Shown one piece after another: positions 1 through 9,301 of a stretch of DNA of 64,000 nt. The notes under the pieces are model-generated. The model was given only the letters and a program-made list of their open reading frames with translations. It did no database searches and had not been told where the DNA came from. The stretch is from NCBI RefSeq assembly GCF_030678915.1, contig NZ_JAUUTZ010000002.1:186001-250000 (forward strand). Reading direction: 5' to 3'. Source of the stretch: Paracoccus wurundjeri. GTDB taxonomy: Bacteria > Pseudomonadota > Alphaproteobacteria > Rhodobacterales > Rhodobacteraceae. Positions within the stretch are counted from its first letter, which is position 1, and each line of letters begins with the position of its first letter. Position numbers and translations under genes: made by a program.

Positions 1-1
1 A

Positions 2-625
2 ATCTGCACCCGGCTCGACTGCGTACCCTTCTCCATCGTGGTGAATCGCGATTGCGTAAGGTTCTACGATGAAGGCGAGGATACATGGCCCAAACGCTAT
101 GCGATCTGGGGTCGCCTTGTGGCTGCGCAGCCCGATCAGGTGGGCTATGCGATCATCGATGCGAAGTCCATCGATCTGTTCATGCCGTCGGTTTTTCCCG
201 CCATGCGCGCCGATACGATAGAGGAACTGGGCGTGAAACTGGGTCTCGACGGGCAGCGCCTGAGCCGGACGGTCGCGGAATTCAACGCCGCCTGCCGCCC
301 GGGCAGCTTCCATCCGACCGAGCTGGACGGACTGACGACCCAGCGGCTCGATCCACCCAAAACCAACTGGGCCCGCCCGATCGAGAAGCCCCCATTCTAC
401 GGATATCAGCTGCGCACCGGGGTGACGTTCACCTATCTGGGGCTGAAAGTCTCGGATCGTGCGCGGGTGCAGATGCCCGACGGCTCGCTGACCAATGTCT
501 GGTCGGCAGGAGAGATGATCGCGGGGTCCATCCTTGGCCAGGGCTATCTGGCCGGTTTCGGCATGACGATCGGAACCGTGTTCGGCCGCATCGCCGGTCA
601 GGAGGCCGCCGCCCATGTCGCATGA
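2..625 (+). CDS. tcuA: Tricarballylate dehydrogenase TcuA, C-terminal part (5' end outside window)
   Basis: The frame is open from base 2, so this is the last 207 or so residues of a flavoprotein whose family is usually about 460-490 residues. It ends with the FAD-binding C-terminal signature of the fumarate reductase/succinate dehydrogenase flavoprotein family (a GSILGQGYLAGFGMTIG stretch close to the stop). TcuA oxidises tricarballylate to cis-aconitate with FAD and passes electrons to TcuB. The call rests mainly on the immediate downstream tcuB, which overlaps its end by 11 bases, and on family resemblance. The N-terminal dinucleotide fold is not in the window. Another fumarate-reductase-like dehydrogenase is possible but less likely given the neighbour. 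Confidence 0.8.
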   Translation: MCTRLDCVPFSIVVNRDCVRFYDEGEDTWPKRYAIWGRLVAAQPDQVGYAIIDAKSIDLFMPSVFPAMRADTIEELGVKLGLDGQRLSRTVAEFNAACRPGSFHPTELDGLTTQRLDPPKTNWARPIEKPPFYGYQLRTGVTFTYLGLKVSDRARVQMPDGSLTNVWSAGEMIAGSILGQGYLAGFGMTIGTVFGRIAGQEAAAHVA

Positions 626-1688
626 GACCAACGCCCTGCTCCAGGAGGCCCGCCGTCAGCTGGAGATCTGCAATGCCTGCCGCTATTGCGAGGGGTTCTG
701 TTCCGTCTTCCCAGAGATGACCCGGCATAAGCTTTTCGCCGATGGCGATATCAGCCATATGGCGAATCTTTGTCATAATTGCCGGGGCTGCTATTATTCC
801 TGCCAGTACAGCCCACCCCATGAATTCCAGCTTAACCTGCCCGCCGCGCTGGCCGAGGTGCGGCAGGACAGTTGGGAAGCGCTGGTCTGGCCGCAGCCGC
901 TGGCCCGCGCCTTTCACAAGCGCGGCGTGATGATCATGGCGTTGCTGGTGGTCGCGACGATGGCAATGCTTTGGCTGGTGATCAACCTGCGCTCCGAGGG
1001 GGGGACGGGCTTCTATGCCTATATGGCGCATAACCTGATGGTAGCCATCTTCTTGCCCGCCTTCCTTCTGCCGCTGATATCCGTGGCGGTAGGTCTGCGG
1101 CGATACTGGCGATTGACCGGTGGCAAGGCAGTGGTGCTGGCCGATCTGAAGGGCGCCTTCGCTTCGGTCGCCAGAATGAAGAATCTGGCGGGCGGCCATG
1201 GCGAGGGCTGCAATTTCGAACGCGAGGACCGCTATTCCAATGCCCGCCGGTTCGCCCATCAGGCGGTCATGTACGGCTTCCTGCTGTGTTTCGCCTCGAC
1301 CTCGGTCGCCACGCTGATGCATTACCTTTTGGCCATGCCCGCCCCCTATCCGTTGTTCAGCCCGCCAAAGCTTCTGGGTCTTTCAGGCGGGGTATTGATG
1401 GTGCTGGGCACGGGCGAGATGATACGGTTGAAACTGAAAAGCGATCCCGGTCTCGGGTCACGGCGGGTCTGGGGCGGCGAAATGGCCTTTATCCTGCTGC
1501 TGGGCCTGACGGCGGCCACCGGGCTTGTACTTTATACCGCCAGCGGCACGGCGGCGGTGGCTCTGCTGCTGCCTTTGCATCTGGGCACCGTGCTGACCCT
1601 ATTCCTGCTGATGCCGTTTTCCAAGATGGTCCACGGGTTCTTCCGCCTTTCGGCCCTGATCATCGACGAACAGAAGAAGCGCGCCTGA
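615..1688 (+). CDS. tcuB: Tricarballylate utilization protein TcuB (4Fe-4S, membrane electron acceptor of TcuA)
   Basis: The protein has 357 residues. The N-terminus carries two ferredoxin-like CX2CX2CX3C motifs, with cysteines at about 19, 22, 25, 29 and 53, 56, 59, 63, so it should hold two iron-sulfur clusters. The rest is hydrophobic, with several membrane segments starting at about residue 105. This matches TcuB/CitB, which reoxidises the FADH2 of TcuA and feeds electrons to the membrane quinone pool. A GGAGG at 601-605 precedes the ATG, and the gene overlaps tcuA by 11 bases, so the two are translationally coupled. A tcuC permease does not follow. The next gene is convergent and unrelated, so uptake must be encoded elsewhere, perhaps upstream of the window. 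Confidence 0.88.
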   Translation: MSHETNALLQEARRQLEICNACRYCEGFCSVFPEMTRHKLFADGDISHMANLCHNCRGCYYSCQYSPPHEFQLNLPAALAEVRQDSWEALVWPQPLARAFHKRGVMIMALLVVATMAMLWLVINLRSEGGTGFYAYMAHNLMVAIFLPAFLLPLISVAVGLRRYWRLTGGKAVVLADLKGAFASVARMKNLAGGHGEGCNFEREDRYSNARRFAHQAVMYGFLLCFASTSVATLMHYLLAMPAPYPLFSPPKLLGLSGGVLMVLGTGEMIRLKLKSDPGLGSRRVWGGEMAFILLLGLTAATGLVLYTASGTAAVALLLPLHLGTVLTLFLLMPFSKMVHGFFRLSALIIDEQKKRA

Positions 1689-1716
1689 AGGCAAAGCGAA
1701 TTCCACGGCCTCATGG

Positions 1717-1764
1717 AAGGCTTTACCCTGCTTTCATGAAGCCTTGGGTGCCTGTGATACAGGC
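1717..1764. terminator. Hairpins between convergent tcuB and the autotransporter gene
   Basis: Two stems lie in the 88-base gap between convergent genes. AAGGCTT at 1717-1723 pairs with AAGCCTT at 1739-1745, and GCCTGT at 1750-1755 pairs with ACAGGC at 1759-1764 around a 3-base loop. No long T tract follows either stem, so termination is inferred mainly from position. Confidence 0.4.
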
Positions 1765-1776
1765 GCTCGTAACCCG

Positions 1777-3537
1777 TCAGAACCGGACATCGAGTTTGAA
1801 CGCGACCGTGTGATCCTGACTGTCGCCATCCGTGCCGAAGGCGGTGCGATAGTCGAGGCCAAGGGTCCATAATTCACCGATCTGGGCATCGAACCCAAGG
1901 CCGATGGCCAGCTGATCGCGCGAGAATCCATCGGCATCAATGATATAGGGCAATGTGCCAAGATCGGCATAACCCAGTCGGGCCTGGCTCGAATTCTCGA
2001 ACTCATGGGTATATTCAAACCTTGCACGTGAAGTCAGCTGGCCCCAGCCGGTAGGTCTGGACTGCTCGAAGCGCAGGCCAAGCGTACCCGAGAGCGTTTT
2101 GACGATCTGCTCGTCATAGGTCAGATTATAGACCCCGCCCCCATTCTCGGTAAACATGTCCATCGTCGAGCGCGAACCCGACAGCCGCCCGTAAGGCGAG
2201 ATCAGCACCCCGTCCCGGCGAAGCTCGTAACCTGCCGTCAGGGCAGCAAAATACTGCTCGCCGCGCCGCGTTCCGGTCGCCATGTCGCCGGTCCAGGTCA
2301 CGTAACGCTTGCTGTCGAAATTCAGGGAACTGTAACCGGCAAGCCCGTCGATGAAAAACCCCGGCTTGGGGCGATAGCTGCCATAGGCGGCCAGTGAAAA
2401 GGCTTCGGCGCGGCTTTCGGTGCCATTCGAGCCGATATCGGTGACATCGCGCCCATAGCCCAGACCAAGACCGGCCGTGAATTTCGGCGTGAAACGATAA
2501 TCCGCGCCGGCGCTTACCCCGATCAGCGTATGGTCAAGATCAATCGCGCCATCGTCGCTGGAACCGAAATTGACATAGCCGCTGCTCCAGAACGCAAGTT
2601 CGTCACGCTGGTTTCCGAAAGCCTCGGGGCCGCGCAGGGACAGCGCGTCGCTATCCCCGCGCGAGCTTTGGGCAGTAAGATTGAGCGCAAGGGAGTTCCG
2701 CCGCCTCGTGCCCTCGTCGTGAAGCTGTTCAAGCCGCTGGCCGAAATTCCTGATCTGGGCCTTTGCGAAACGCTTGGCCGTTTCCGTCTGCGCCCGGACC
2801 AGCCCGATGACCTCGGGATCCAGCGTAGGATCGGGCCGGGCAACCACGGTGATCATGACGCTTGCCGGTTCAGAGATGCCACCGGCATTGGAAAGCGTAT
2901 AGCGCAGGCTGGCCGTACCGGCATAACCCCCCGAAGCCGAGAAATGCAGGATATGCCTGCCGCCCCGGCTGGCGATCCGCACCATCCCGGCCTCATGTGC
3001 CGGATTTGCCACGATCGCGGCCTTGATGAACGGGCCACCCATCGCGCCCAGGGTCAGATCGATCGTGCCATCGGTTCCGGCCATGACCGTCAACGCGTGA
3101 TTCTGCGGCTGCGGCAGGGCGATATCCTCGATGGCGATCATGTAGTCGCGGCTGCCGGTAAATCCGAGCCTGTCGGTAACGGTCATGGTGACGGAAAAGC
3201 TGCCGGGCTCGGATGGTGTGCCGGACAGTGTGCCGTCCTCTGCAAGGGCAAGCCCCTCGGGCAAGCTGCCCTGCGTCACCGCAAACCCATAAGGGGCTGT
3301 GCCGCCTTCCGCCCCAAGGGAAGCGTTATAGGCGGCGTTCACCCGGCCTGCGGGCAAATTGCCCGGAGTCAGGACGAGATCCGGGGCTGCGATGGTAAGA
3401 CGGTATTCCCGTTCACCCGAAAACTCGCCTGCATCCGTTGCCGACACGGTAAAGGCGAACTCGCCGGCTACGGTCGGAGTCCCTGACAGCGTGCCATCCC
3501 GGAAGACCAGCCCTTCGGGTAAATCCCCGTCCAGCAT
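1777..3537 (-). CDS. Ig-repeat autotransporter, C-terminal fragment with beta-barrel (frameshifted gene)
   Basis: This 586-residue frame is the C-terminal part of a large surface protein. It opens in the middle of a putative-Ig (He_PIG-like) repeat, contains one more complete repeat, a non-repeat stretch and a helical linker, and ends in about 280 residues of alternating aromatic/hydrophobic strands finishing in Phe (KLDVRF). That is an outer-membrane autotransporter barrel. It has no start or secretion signal of its own. The upstream fragment ends in the same repeat, and adding one T to the TTT run near 3547-3549 (minus-strand reading AGT TTT ATG) restores a normal repeat. It should be read with the fragments at 3468-6047 and 6044-6433 as one gene of roughly 1550 residues. 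The first residues shown are not a true start. Confidence 0.75.
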   Translation of the reverse strand: MLDGDLPEGLVFRDGTLSGTPTVAGEFAFTVSATDAGEFSGEREYRLTIAAPDLVLTPGNLPAGRVNAAYNASLGAEGGTAPYGFAVTQGSLPEGLALAEDGTLSGTPSEPGSFSVTMTVTDRLGFTGSRDYMIAIEDIALPQPQNHALTVMAGTDGTIDLTLGAMGGPFIKAAIVANPAHEAGMVRIASRGGRHILHFSASGGYAGTASLRYTLSNAGGISEPASVMITVVARPDPTLDPEVIGLVRAQTETAKRFAKAQIRNFGQRLEQLHDEGTRRRNSLALNLTAQSSRGDSDALSLRGPEAFGNQRDELAFWSSGYVNFGSSDDGAIDLDHTLIGVSAGADYRFTPKFTAGLGLGYGRDVTDIGSNGTESRAEAFSLAAYGSYRPKPGFFIDGLAGYSSLNFDSKRYVTWTGDMATGTRRGEQYFAALTAGYELRRDGVLISPYGRLSGSRSTMDMFTENGGGVYNLTYDEQIVKTLSGTLGLRFEQSRPTGWGQLTSRARFEYTHEFENSSQARLGYADLGTLPYIIDADGFSRDQLAIGLGFDAQIGELWTLGLDYRTAFGTDGDSQDHTVAFKLDVRF

Positions 3538-6047
3538 AAACTATAAGGCGCGTCGCCGCCTTTTGCGGTAAAGTTTACCGGCCCGAATACCATACCCGCC
3601 GTGCCAGCTGGCAGGCTTTTCGGGGAAAGGGCGATCTCGGGCGCCTCGACAATCAGCGTGTATTCCCGCGTCCCGGCGAAATCATTGTCATCCGTGGCCG
3701 TGACGGTAAAGGCGAATTCACCGGATTCGCCCGGCTGTCCGGACAGCGTTCCATCCGCCGCCAGCTTCATCCCGCCGGGCAAATCGCCACCTGTCATCTC
3801 ATAGCGATAGGAGCCCATGCCGCCTTCAGCGATGAAGCTCTCTGAATAATCGGCATAGACCGCTGCGTTCGGAAGACTGTCCGGACCGATCGTGATTTCC
3901 GGCGCCCGGATGCGCAACGTGTATTCCCGTTCACCTGCAAATGCGCCCGCATCGGTTGCCGTAACGGTGAATGTGAATGCACCGTCCCTGGCCGGAACCC
4001 CTGAAAGCGTGCCGCCCTTGAAGTTCAGACCGTCGGGAAGCTTGCCGGACAATGTGAAATCATAGGGCGCTTCACCACCCTCCGCGGTGAATTTCACCGG
4101 TTCGTATCCTGTTCCGGCGATACCATCGGGCAGGTTCCGTGGTGCAAGGGCGATGTTGGGGGTGGCAATGGCCAGCGTGTAATCCCCTGTGCCGGTGAAG
4201 CCCTTGCCATCCGTGACCGTGACGGTGAACGGGAAATCACCGCTTTCTGCGGGGGTGCCGGTAAGCGCCCCTTCGGCCGCCAATTCCAACCCTTCGGGCA
4301 AGCTGCCGCCGGTCACCTTGTAGCTATAGGCTCCATCGCCGCCTTTTGCCGAGAAATTCCCGGAGTAATCCGCATAGACCGTTCCTTCCGGCAGGCTATC
4401 AGCCGCCAGCACGATCTTGGGCGCGGTCACGGAAAGCGTGTAATTCCCGGTGGTGGTAAACCCGTTATCATCGGCGACGGATACGGTGATCGGGAAACTC
4501 CCCGCCTCGGTTGGCGTTCCCGACAGGGTTCCATTCTCGAAACTCATGTCCTGCGGCAAATCGCCCTCGGTGATCTCATAGCTGTAGGGCGCCTTGCCGC
4601 CCCGAGCTGAGAATTTCACCGAATAATCCACATAGACTGCCGCTTCCGACAGATGCCTGGGAAGCAGGGTAATTCCGGGGGCGCCGATGCTCAGCGTGTA
4701 ACTGCGCTGGCCTGTGAAATTATCCGCGTCGGTCGCCGTCACGGTCAATGCGAAATCCCCGTTCTCGGCCGGCATGCCGCTGAGGATGCCATCCTTGAAG
4801 CTCATCCCATCGGGAAGCTGCCCTTCAAGGGTAAAGCCATAGGGCGCGCGGCCACCCGTGGCGGCAAAGGACAATTCGTCATAAGCCATGCCCGCGACAC
4901 CATTCGGAAGATCGTCGGGGCCAAGGGTGATCTCGGGTGCGTCGACGGACAGCGTGAAGTCGCGCTGCCCCGAAAATCCCCTTTCATCGGTGGCCGTCAC
5001 GGTAAAGGAGAAGCTGCCTGCCTCGACCGGTGTGCCGGATAAAGCGCCATCTTCGAATTTCAGCCCCTTGGGGAGCCCACCGGTCAGGGCGAAGCTATAA
5101 GGTTCCGTGCCGCCATCCGCGACGAAACTCACCGGACCGTAGGCCGTGCCCGCTTCGCCCCCGGACAGGCCGTCCGGGCCAAGAGTGATCCCGGGTGGGT
5201 CAATGATCAGCCTGTAATCGCGCGTGCCGGTGAAATTACTGGCGTCGGTAGCCATGACAGTGATGTCGAAACTACCGGCTTCCCCAGGAATACCGGACAG
5301 TTGACCGCCCGGACCAAGAGCAAGCCCGTCGGGCAGTACACCTTCGACAAGGGTGAAAATATAGGGCGCCGTACCGCCCTCTGCGGTAAGGGACAGCGGA
5401 CCATAGTCGGAACCGGCCACGCCCTGCGGCAAACTGTCGGGATCGAGCATGATCACCGGCGCTTCACGCATCGCGGTAACCGTATAGATCCGCATTGCCG
5501 CCCCATCCTCTGCGGTCACGACAATCTCGATGGGCGTATCGCCAACCATAAGCGGAATCGCAGATGATGCCGATCCCGACATGACGGACTGCCCCGCGAC
5601 GGTGATTGTTGCCCCGGCATCCGCGGCGGTCGGCGTAAGGGTCAGCGAGGTGACGGCATAGGGAACCGAGACCACGTAAGCGACGGTTCCCGGTGCGAAA
5701 TCCGGAGCGAGCGTGCCTGCACTTGCCGCAAGATCCGAAAGGCTGGCATCGGCCGAGGCGGGCTCTTCATAGGTGAATGCGCGGGTGGCTGTAGCGATGC
5801 CCCCCGGAGTGGTCACCGTCACGTCCACCGGCCCCGCCGCGCCACCCGGCGTGGTTGCAGTGATCTGCGTGGCGCTGTCGACCGTGAAGCTGGTCGCCGG
5901 CCAGGTTCCGAACGACACCCCCGTCGCGCCCGTCAGATCCGTGCCGGTGATGGTGACAACCGTTCCGCCAATGGCCGGCCCGCTATCCGGCGAAACACCG
6001 GCGATCTCCGGTGCGGCGGGCTCGCCAGTGGAACCTTTATAGATCAC
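3468..6047 (-). CDS. Ig-repeat autotransporter, passenger fragment (IPT/TIG and tandem Ig repeats)
   Basis: This is the middle part of the split autotransporter. It begins with an IPT/TIG-like domain (about residues 10-95), then a cadherin-like sandwich (about 100-195), then tandem repeats of about 85-90 residues, each with a GGxAPYxF core, LPxGL and LSGTPxxxGxFxFTVTATD. Eight repeats lie here, the last cut by the frameshift, and a ninth is in the next fragment. Two flavours alternate: one with AGxAY and one with VYxDYS near the start of the repeat. Such passengers are usually adhesive stalks; that role is inferred. The apparent GTG start at 6047 is probably not real, because the reading frame continues upstream without a stop to the C6 run at 6068-6073. 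One extra base there joins it to the signal-peptide fragment. Confidence 0.75.
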   Translation of the reverse strand: MIYKGSTGEPAAPEIAGVSPDSGPAIGGTVVTITGTDLTGATGVSFGTWPATSFTVDSATQITATTPGGAAGPVDVTVTTPGGIATATRAFTYEEPASADASLSDLAASAGTLAPDFAPGTVAYVVSVPYAVTSLTLTPTAADAGATITVAGQSVMSGSASSAIPLMVGDTPIEIVVTAEDGAAMRIYTVTAMREAPVIMLDPDSLPQGVAGSDYGPLSLTAEGGTAPYIFTLVEGVLPDGLALGPGGQLSGIPGEAGSFDITVMATDASNFTGTRDYRLIIDPPGITLGPDGLSGGEAGTAYGPVSFVADGGTEPYSFALTGGLPKGLKFEDGALSGTPVEAGSFSFTVTATDERGFSGQRDFTLSVDAPEITLGPDDLPNGVAGMAYDELSFAATGGRAPYGFTLEGQLPDGMSFKDGILSGMPAENGDFALTVTATDADNFTGQRSYTLSIGAPGITLLPRHLSEAAVYVDYSVKFSARGGKAPYSYEITEGDLPQDMSFENGTLSGTPTEAGSFPITVSVADDNGFTTTGNYTLSVTAPKIVLAADSLPEGTVYADYSGNFSAKGGDGAYSYKVTGGSLPEGLELAAEGALTGTPAESGDFPFTVTVTDGKGFTGTGDYTLAIATPNIALAPRNLPDGIAGTGYEPVKFTAEGGEAPYDFTLSGKLPDGLNFKGGTLSGVPARDGAFTFTVTATDAGAFAGEREYTLRIRAPEITIGPDSLPNAAVYADYSESFIAEGGMGSYRYEMTGGDLPGGMKLAADGTLSGQPGESGEFAFTVTATDDNDFAGTREYTLIVEAPEIALSPKSLPAGTAGMVFGPVNFTAKGGDAPYSLCWTGIYPKGWSSGMARCQGLRP

Positions 6048-6433
6048 CCTCGCCCCGCCGGCGATGGCCCCCCTCGCGGAGCGCTAATGGTCTCCAGCTC
6101 ATAAGTCCCGCCAAGCTGCACGAGATCCGAAATATCGTTTTCTGTTGTGATATAGGTTGCGGTGCAAATGGCCGTGCCGTTCACCTCAAGCGGAAAATCC
6201 GGTGTGCAGGTCGGGTCCGAGATGGGCAAGTTCGAACCACTCAGCGTCATTCCATTGACGACAATATTTTCTCTCTCCAGCCGATACTGAAATGTGATCG
6301 ACTCGCCCGGTCCGGAAAATGTTATCGGCGTGACGCCGGTCAGCATGACACCTGCGCCGGCCGGTAGAACCAGCAAGAACAGAACCAGCAGAAACCGAAG
6401 GGCTCCGCCCAGAAATCGTGCCGGATATCCCAT
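6044..6433 (-). CDS. Ig-repeat autotransporter, N-terminal fragment with signal peptide
   Basis: This is the 129-residue N-terminal part of the split surface protein. Residues 1 to about 28 form a signal peptide: a short basic start, a run of Leu/Val/Phe, and cleavage near AGAG. The next hundred residues look like a secreted beta-rich domain with a Cys pair and a CTATYTT-like strand, as seen in bacterial DUF11/Ig-type surface proteins. The frame ends after reading a minus-strand run of six G (plus-strand C6, 6068-6073). With seven G the frame would run straight into the IPT domain of the 3468-6047 fragment. Confidence 0.65.
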   Translation of the reverse strand: MGYPARFLGGALRFLLVLFLLVLPAGAGVMLTGVTPITFSGPGESITFQYRLERENIVVNGMTLSGSNLPISDPTCTPDFPLEVNGTAICTATYITTENDISDLVQLGGTYELETISAPRGGPSPAGRG

Positions 6434-6935
6434 TGCCCATTTCCCTCGTCATCGCCCGGCCGCTTCGGGTGGCGAATTCCGGGATAAACCCCTCCTCGCG
6501 GCCTCATCCCGGTGATTTTTCCATTTTTGACACTCGGGACGAATGAACAGCTTGATGCGGGAACAATTCCAAGCGCCGGATTGGCTTATAATCACGATAA
6601 CGTTAACTAAACTGATGAGTCCAGAAACCAATTCTTTGGAATTCTTATGAAATCTGACGGTGGTCGCAGGTTTGCCCGGGTGACGGTTGTTCGAAAAAGC
6701 AAAGAGGAACCGCGTACCCGGATTGACGGCAATTCTGCGCTGCATCTTCGGCGAAGGGTTCAAAATCCTTGATGGGCGACCTTCAGGTTATCTCGTTTGA
6801 TTGCCGCGGCTTATCGACGTTACGCTGCAATCAGGACCTGAGATGCGATTTCGCCATCATGTTATTGCCGATCGGCGCCGATATGATCGATCGCCGCGCC
6901 TTGGGCGGAAAACAGGATAACCAAAGGGGATTTCG
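6434..6935. other. 502-bp divergent intergenic region, promoters expected
   Basis: No convincing gene is present. It separates the minus-strand autotransporter from the plus-strand monooxygenase cluster, so it should hold both promoters. An inverted repeat, CCGGGAT at 6479-6485 and ATCCCGG at 6506-6512 with TTTTT at 6516-6520, would form a hairpin in the autotransporter leader. The stretch around 6587-6620 is AT-rich, with TATAAT at 6587-6592 and a GTTAAC palindrome, but no matching -35 box is obvious. Confidence 0.4.
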
Positions 6936-8072
6936 ATGACGACCGCGACGATTGAAGCGCCGATCCCGGCACTCGAGGAAGCCAAGAAAAACGCACTCCT
7001 GCTTGGGCTGTTCCTGCCCCTGCAATCCGGCGCCTGGAGCCCGTCTCTGGCGCCGCGCGACACTGATCCCGGGTTCGAGTACAATGCCCGCTGCACGGTC
7101 ATGGCCGAGGAAATGGGCTTCGATCTGGTTTTCGGACTGGCCCAGTGGATGGGCAAGGGCGGCTATGGCGGGAAAATGCGCTTTCGCGAGGATGCCAATG
7201 ATCCGCTGTTGATTACAGCGGGGCTCGCGGCCCTGACCAAGCGCATCATGCTGGTCTCGACGGTGCATATCCTTTACGGTTGGCATCCGCTGCATCTGGC
7301 CAAATTCGGTGCCACGATCGACCGGATGAGCAATGGGCGCTGGGGCCTGAACATGGTCACCGGCTACAAGAAATCCGAAGTCGAGATGTTCGGACTGGGT
7401 CTGGTCGAACATGACCAGCGCTATGTCATGGCCGAGGAATTCGTATCGCTGATGCGCAGGCTGTGGTCCGACCCGGAAGAGGTGACGTTCAACGGCAAGT
7501 TCTGGCAGGCCAAAAACGCCTTTGTATCCCCCAAGCCGGTGAATGCTCGCTGTCTGCTGGTCAATGCCTCATCTTCAAAGGCCGGGCTGGAATACGCGGT
7601 TCGCAACTCGGACCTGATCTTCATCACCAGCCCGGCGGGCGCCGATCTGGACGCGGCAGCCGCAGTGCTTCCGGATCACAACCGCCGGATCAAGGATCTG
7701 GCGCAACAAGCCGGGCGCGATATCCGCACGGTCATCAATCCCCATGTCATCTGCCGTGAAACGGAAAAAGAAGCCCGGGCGCAATATGACCGCATTCTTG
7801 AACAGCAGGACAGCGTTGCCGCCGATAATTTCTATGCGACATTCATGGGCGGCGATCAATCATCATGGAAAGCGGCCAGCCGGGATCAATGGGTCATCGG
7901 CGGCAACGTTCATATCGTTGGCACGCCCGAGCAGGTCGTGGCCGGTTTGCAGAAACTGAAGGACGCAGGCTGCGACGGCGTACAGGTGAATTTCTATGAC
8001 TATATCAACGATCTGCAGTTTTTCGGCGACCGGGTCATTCCGCTGATGAAACAGGCCGGACTGCGCATCTGA
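6936..8072 (+). CDS. LLM-class (bacterial luciferase-like) flavin-dependent monooxygenase
   Basis: The 378-residue protein has the whole luciferase-like TIM-barrel fold. Recognisable family segments are GLFLPLQSG near the start, FGATIDRMSNGRWGLNMVTG at about residues 126-145, and a C-terminal VQVNFYDYINDLQFFGDRV like that of RutA, SsuD and SfnG-type enzymes. These use reduced FMN from a separate reductase to oxygenate a small substrate, often cleaving a C-N or C-S bond. The substrate cannot be read from sequence. The gene starts an operon with CoA-transferase, crotonase, RibBX-like and flavin reductase genes, so the reduced FMN most likely comes from the reductase at 11171-11689. An AAGGGGA ribosome site precedes the ATG. 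Confidence 0.85.
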   Translation: MTTATIEAPIPALEEAKKNALLLGLFLPLQSGAWSPSLAPRDTDPGFEYNARCTVMAEEMGFDLVFGLAQWMGKGGYGGKMRFREDANDPLLITAGLAALTKRIMLVSTVHILYGWHPLHLAKFGATIDRMSNGRWGLNMVTGYKKSEVEMFGLGLVEHDQRYVMAEEFVSLMRRLWSDPEEVTFNGKFWQAKNAFVSPKPVNARCLLVNASSSKAGLEYAVRNSDLIFITSPAGADLDAAAAVLPDHNRRIKDLAQQAGRDIRTVINPHVICRETEKEARAQYDRILEQQDSVAADNFYATFMGGDQSSWKAASRDQWVIGGNVHIVGTPEQVVAGLQKLKDAGCDGVQVNFYDYINDLQFFGDRVIPLMKQAGLRI

Positions 8073-8125
8073 CAATCTCTCGGCCATTCGCGCCACAATC
8101 TTATTCATGAAGGAGCATTGATCCT

Positions 8126-9301
8126 ATGCAGGACGATGTAAGTCACCAACCCGGCCCATTGGCGGGGCTTCGGGTGCTGGAATTCGCCCAGATCGCCGCC
8201 GGGCCGTTCACCGGCAGCCTGTTCGCGGATCTGGGTGCCGATGTGGTCAAGATCGAGCGGCCCGACGGGGGTGACGGCATGAGAAGCTGGCCGCCTCTGC
8301 ATGAGGCCCCGGACGGCGTCTTCAGCGGCAATTTCACCTCGCTTAATCGCAACAAGCGATCCGTCACCATCGATATCAAGAAAGCCGGTGACGCCGCCAG
8401 ATTTCGCCGTCTGATCGAGAAAGCGGACCTGCTGATCGAAAATTTTCGCCCCGGAGTCCTTGCCCGCAGCGGTTTCGGTTATGAGGACTGCCGCGCGATC
8501 AATCCGCAACTGGTTTACTGCTCGATCACCGGTTACGGCCAGTCGGGCCCTTATGCACAAAAGGGCGCTTTCGACGTCACGGTACAGGCCATGAGCGGCC
8601 TGATGAGCGTCACCGGCGAGGCCGATGGGCCGGCGGTCAAATGCGGTGTGCCGGTCGGCGATTTCGCAGCGGGCCTCTATGCGGCCTTTGTCAGCCTTGC
8701 CGCCGTGAACCGGGCGAAGGCATCGGGGATTGGCGCGCATGTCGATTGTTCATTGCTGGGCGCATTGCTGGGGATCTCTGCCTTGCAGACAAGTCAGTAT
8801 TTCGGCACCGGCAAGGCCCCCGAACGGCTGGGATCGCAGCATCCGCGCAATGCGCCCTATCAGGGTTTCGAATCGGCGGACAGGCCCTTTACCGTCGCGG
8901 CAGGAAACGACAAGCTTTGGCGCGATACCTGCGTCGTCATCGGCAAACCCGAACTTGCGGATGATCCGCGCTTCCGGACCCAGCCGTTACGCGCGCAAAA
9001 TCAGGATGAGCTGGCCGCTATTCTGCAGCCGATCTTTCTGGAACAACCCGCCGGGCATTGGCTTCGGCAGTTCGACGCAAAGGGCATTCCCTGCGCACCA
9101 ATCAATGATTTCAGCGAAATCCTGAATGACGCCCATGTAAAGGGCAAGGACTGGATCACCCGAACGACGATGCCCAATGGCGCGACGGTTGCCACTGTCG
9201 GCTTTCCGGTTGGCCTGACGGATTTCGATTTTTCGATCCGTCGCGCTCCGCCCGGCCTGGGGCAACATGACGACGATGTTTTCCAGGAATGGCTGTCATG
9301 A
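8126..9301 (+). CDS. CaiB/BaiF (family III) CoA-transferase
   Basis: The 391-residue protein has the family III CoA-transferase layout: LRVLEFAQIAAGPFTGSLFADLGADVVKIERP at the N-terminus (split here by family-typical Gly pairs), then LNRNKRSVTIDIK, and a conserved catalytic-type Asp in the KGAFDVTVQAMSG segment at about residues 150-162. These enzymes move CoA from one acid to another, activating a carboxylate without ATP. It sits 53 bases after the monooxygenase and overlaps the next gene by four bases (ATGA). In context it probably activates the acid imported or produced by the pathway; donor and acceptor are unknown. Confidence 0.88.
   Translation: MQDDVSHQPGPLAGLRVLEFAQIAAGPFTGSLFADLGADVVKIERPDGGDGMRSWPPLHEAPDGVFSGNFTSLNRNKRSVTIDIKKAGDAARFRRLIEKADLLIENFRPGVLARSGFGYEDCRAINPQLVYCSITGYGQSGPYAQKGAFDVTVQAMSGLMSVTGEADGPAVKCGVPVGDFAAGLYAAFVSLAAVNRAKASGIGAHVDCSLLGALLGISALQTSQYFGTGKAPERLGSQHPRNAPYQGFESADRPFTVAAGNDKLWRDTCVVIGKPELADDPRFRTQPLRAQNQDELAAILQPIFLEQPAGHWLRQFDAKGIPCAPINDFSEILNDAHVKGKDWITRTTMPNGATVATVGFPVGLTDFDFSIRRAPPGLGQHDDDVFQEWLS

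Noticed and set aside
3500..5450. CRISPR or DNA satellite made by the repeats
   Set aside because: Repeats of about 260 bases are in frame and encode Ig-like domains; there are no spacers.
6062..6080. Programmed -1 frameshifting at the G6 tract of the autotransporter
   Set aside because: A second frameshift near 3548 has no slippery heptamer, and a third of the same kind breaks an unrelated transporter, so sequence error or decay is simpler.
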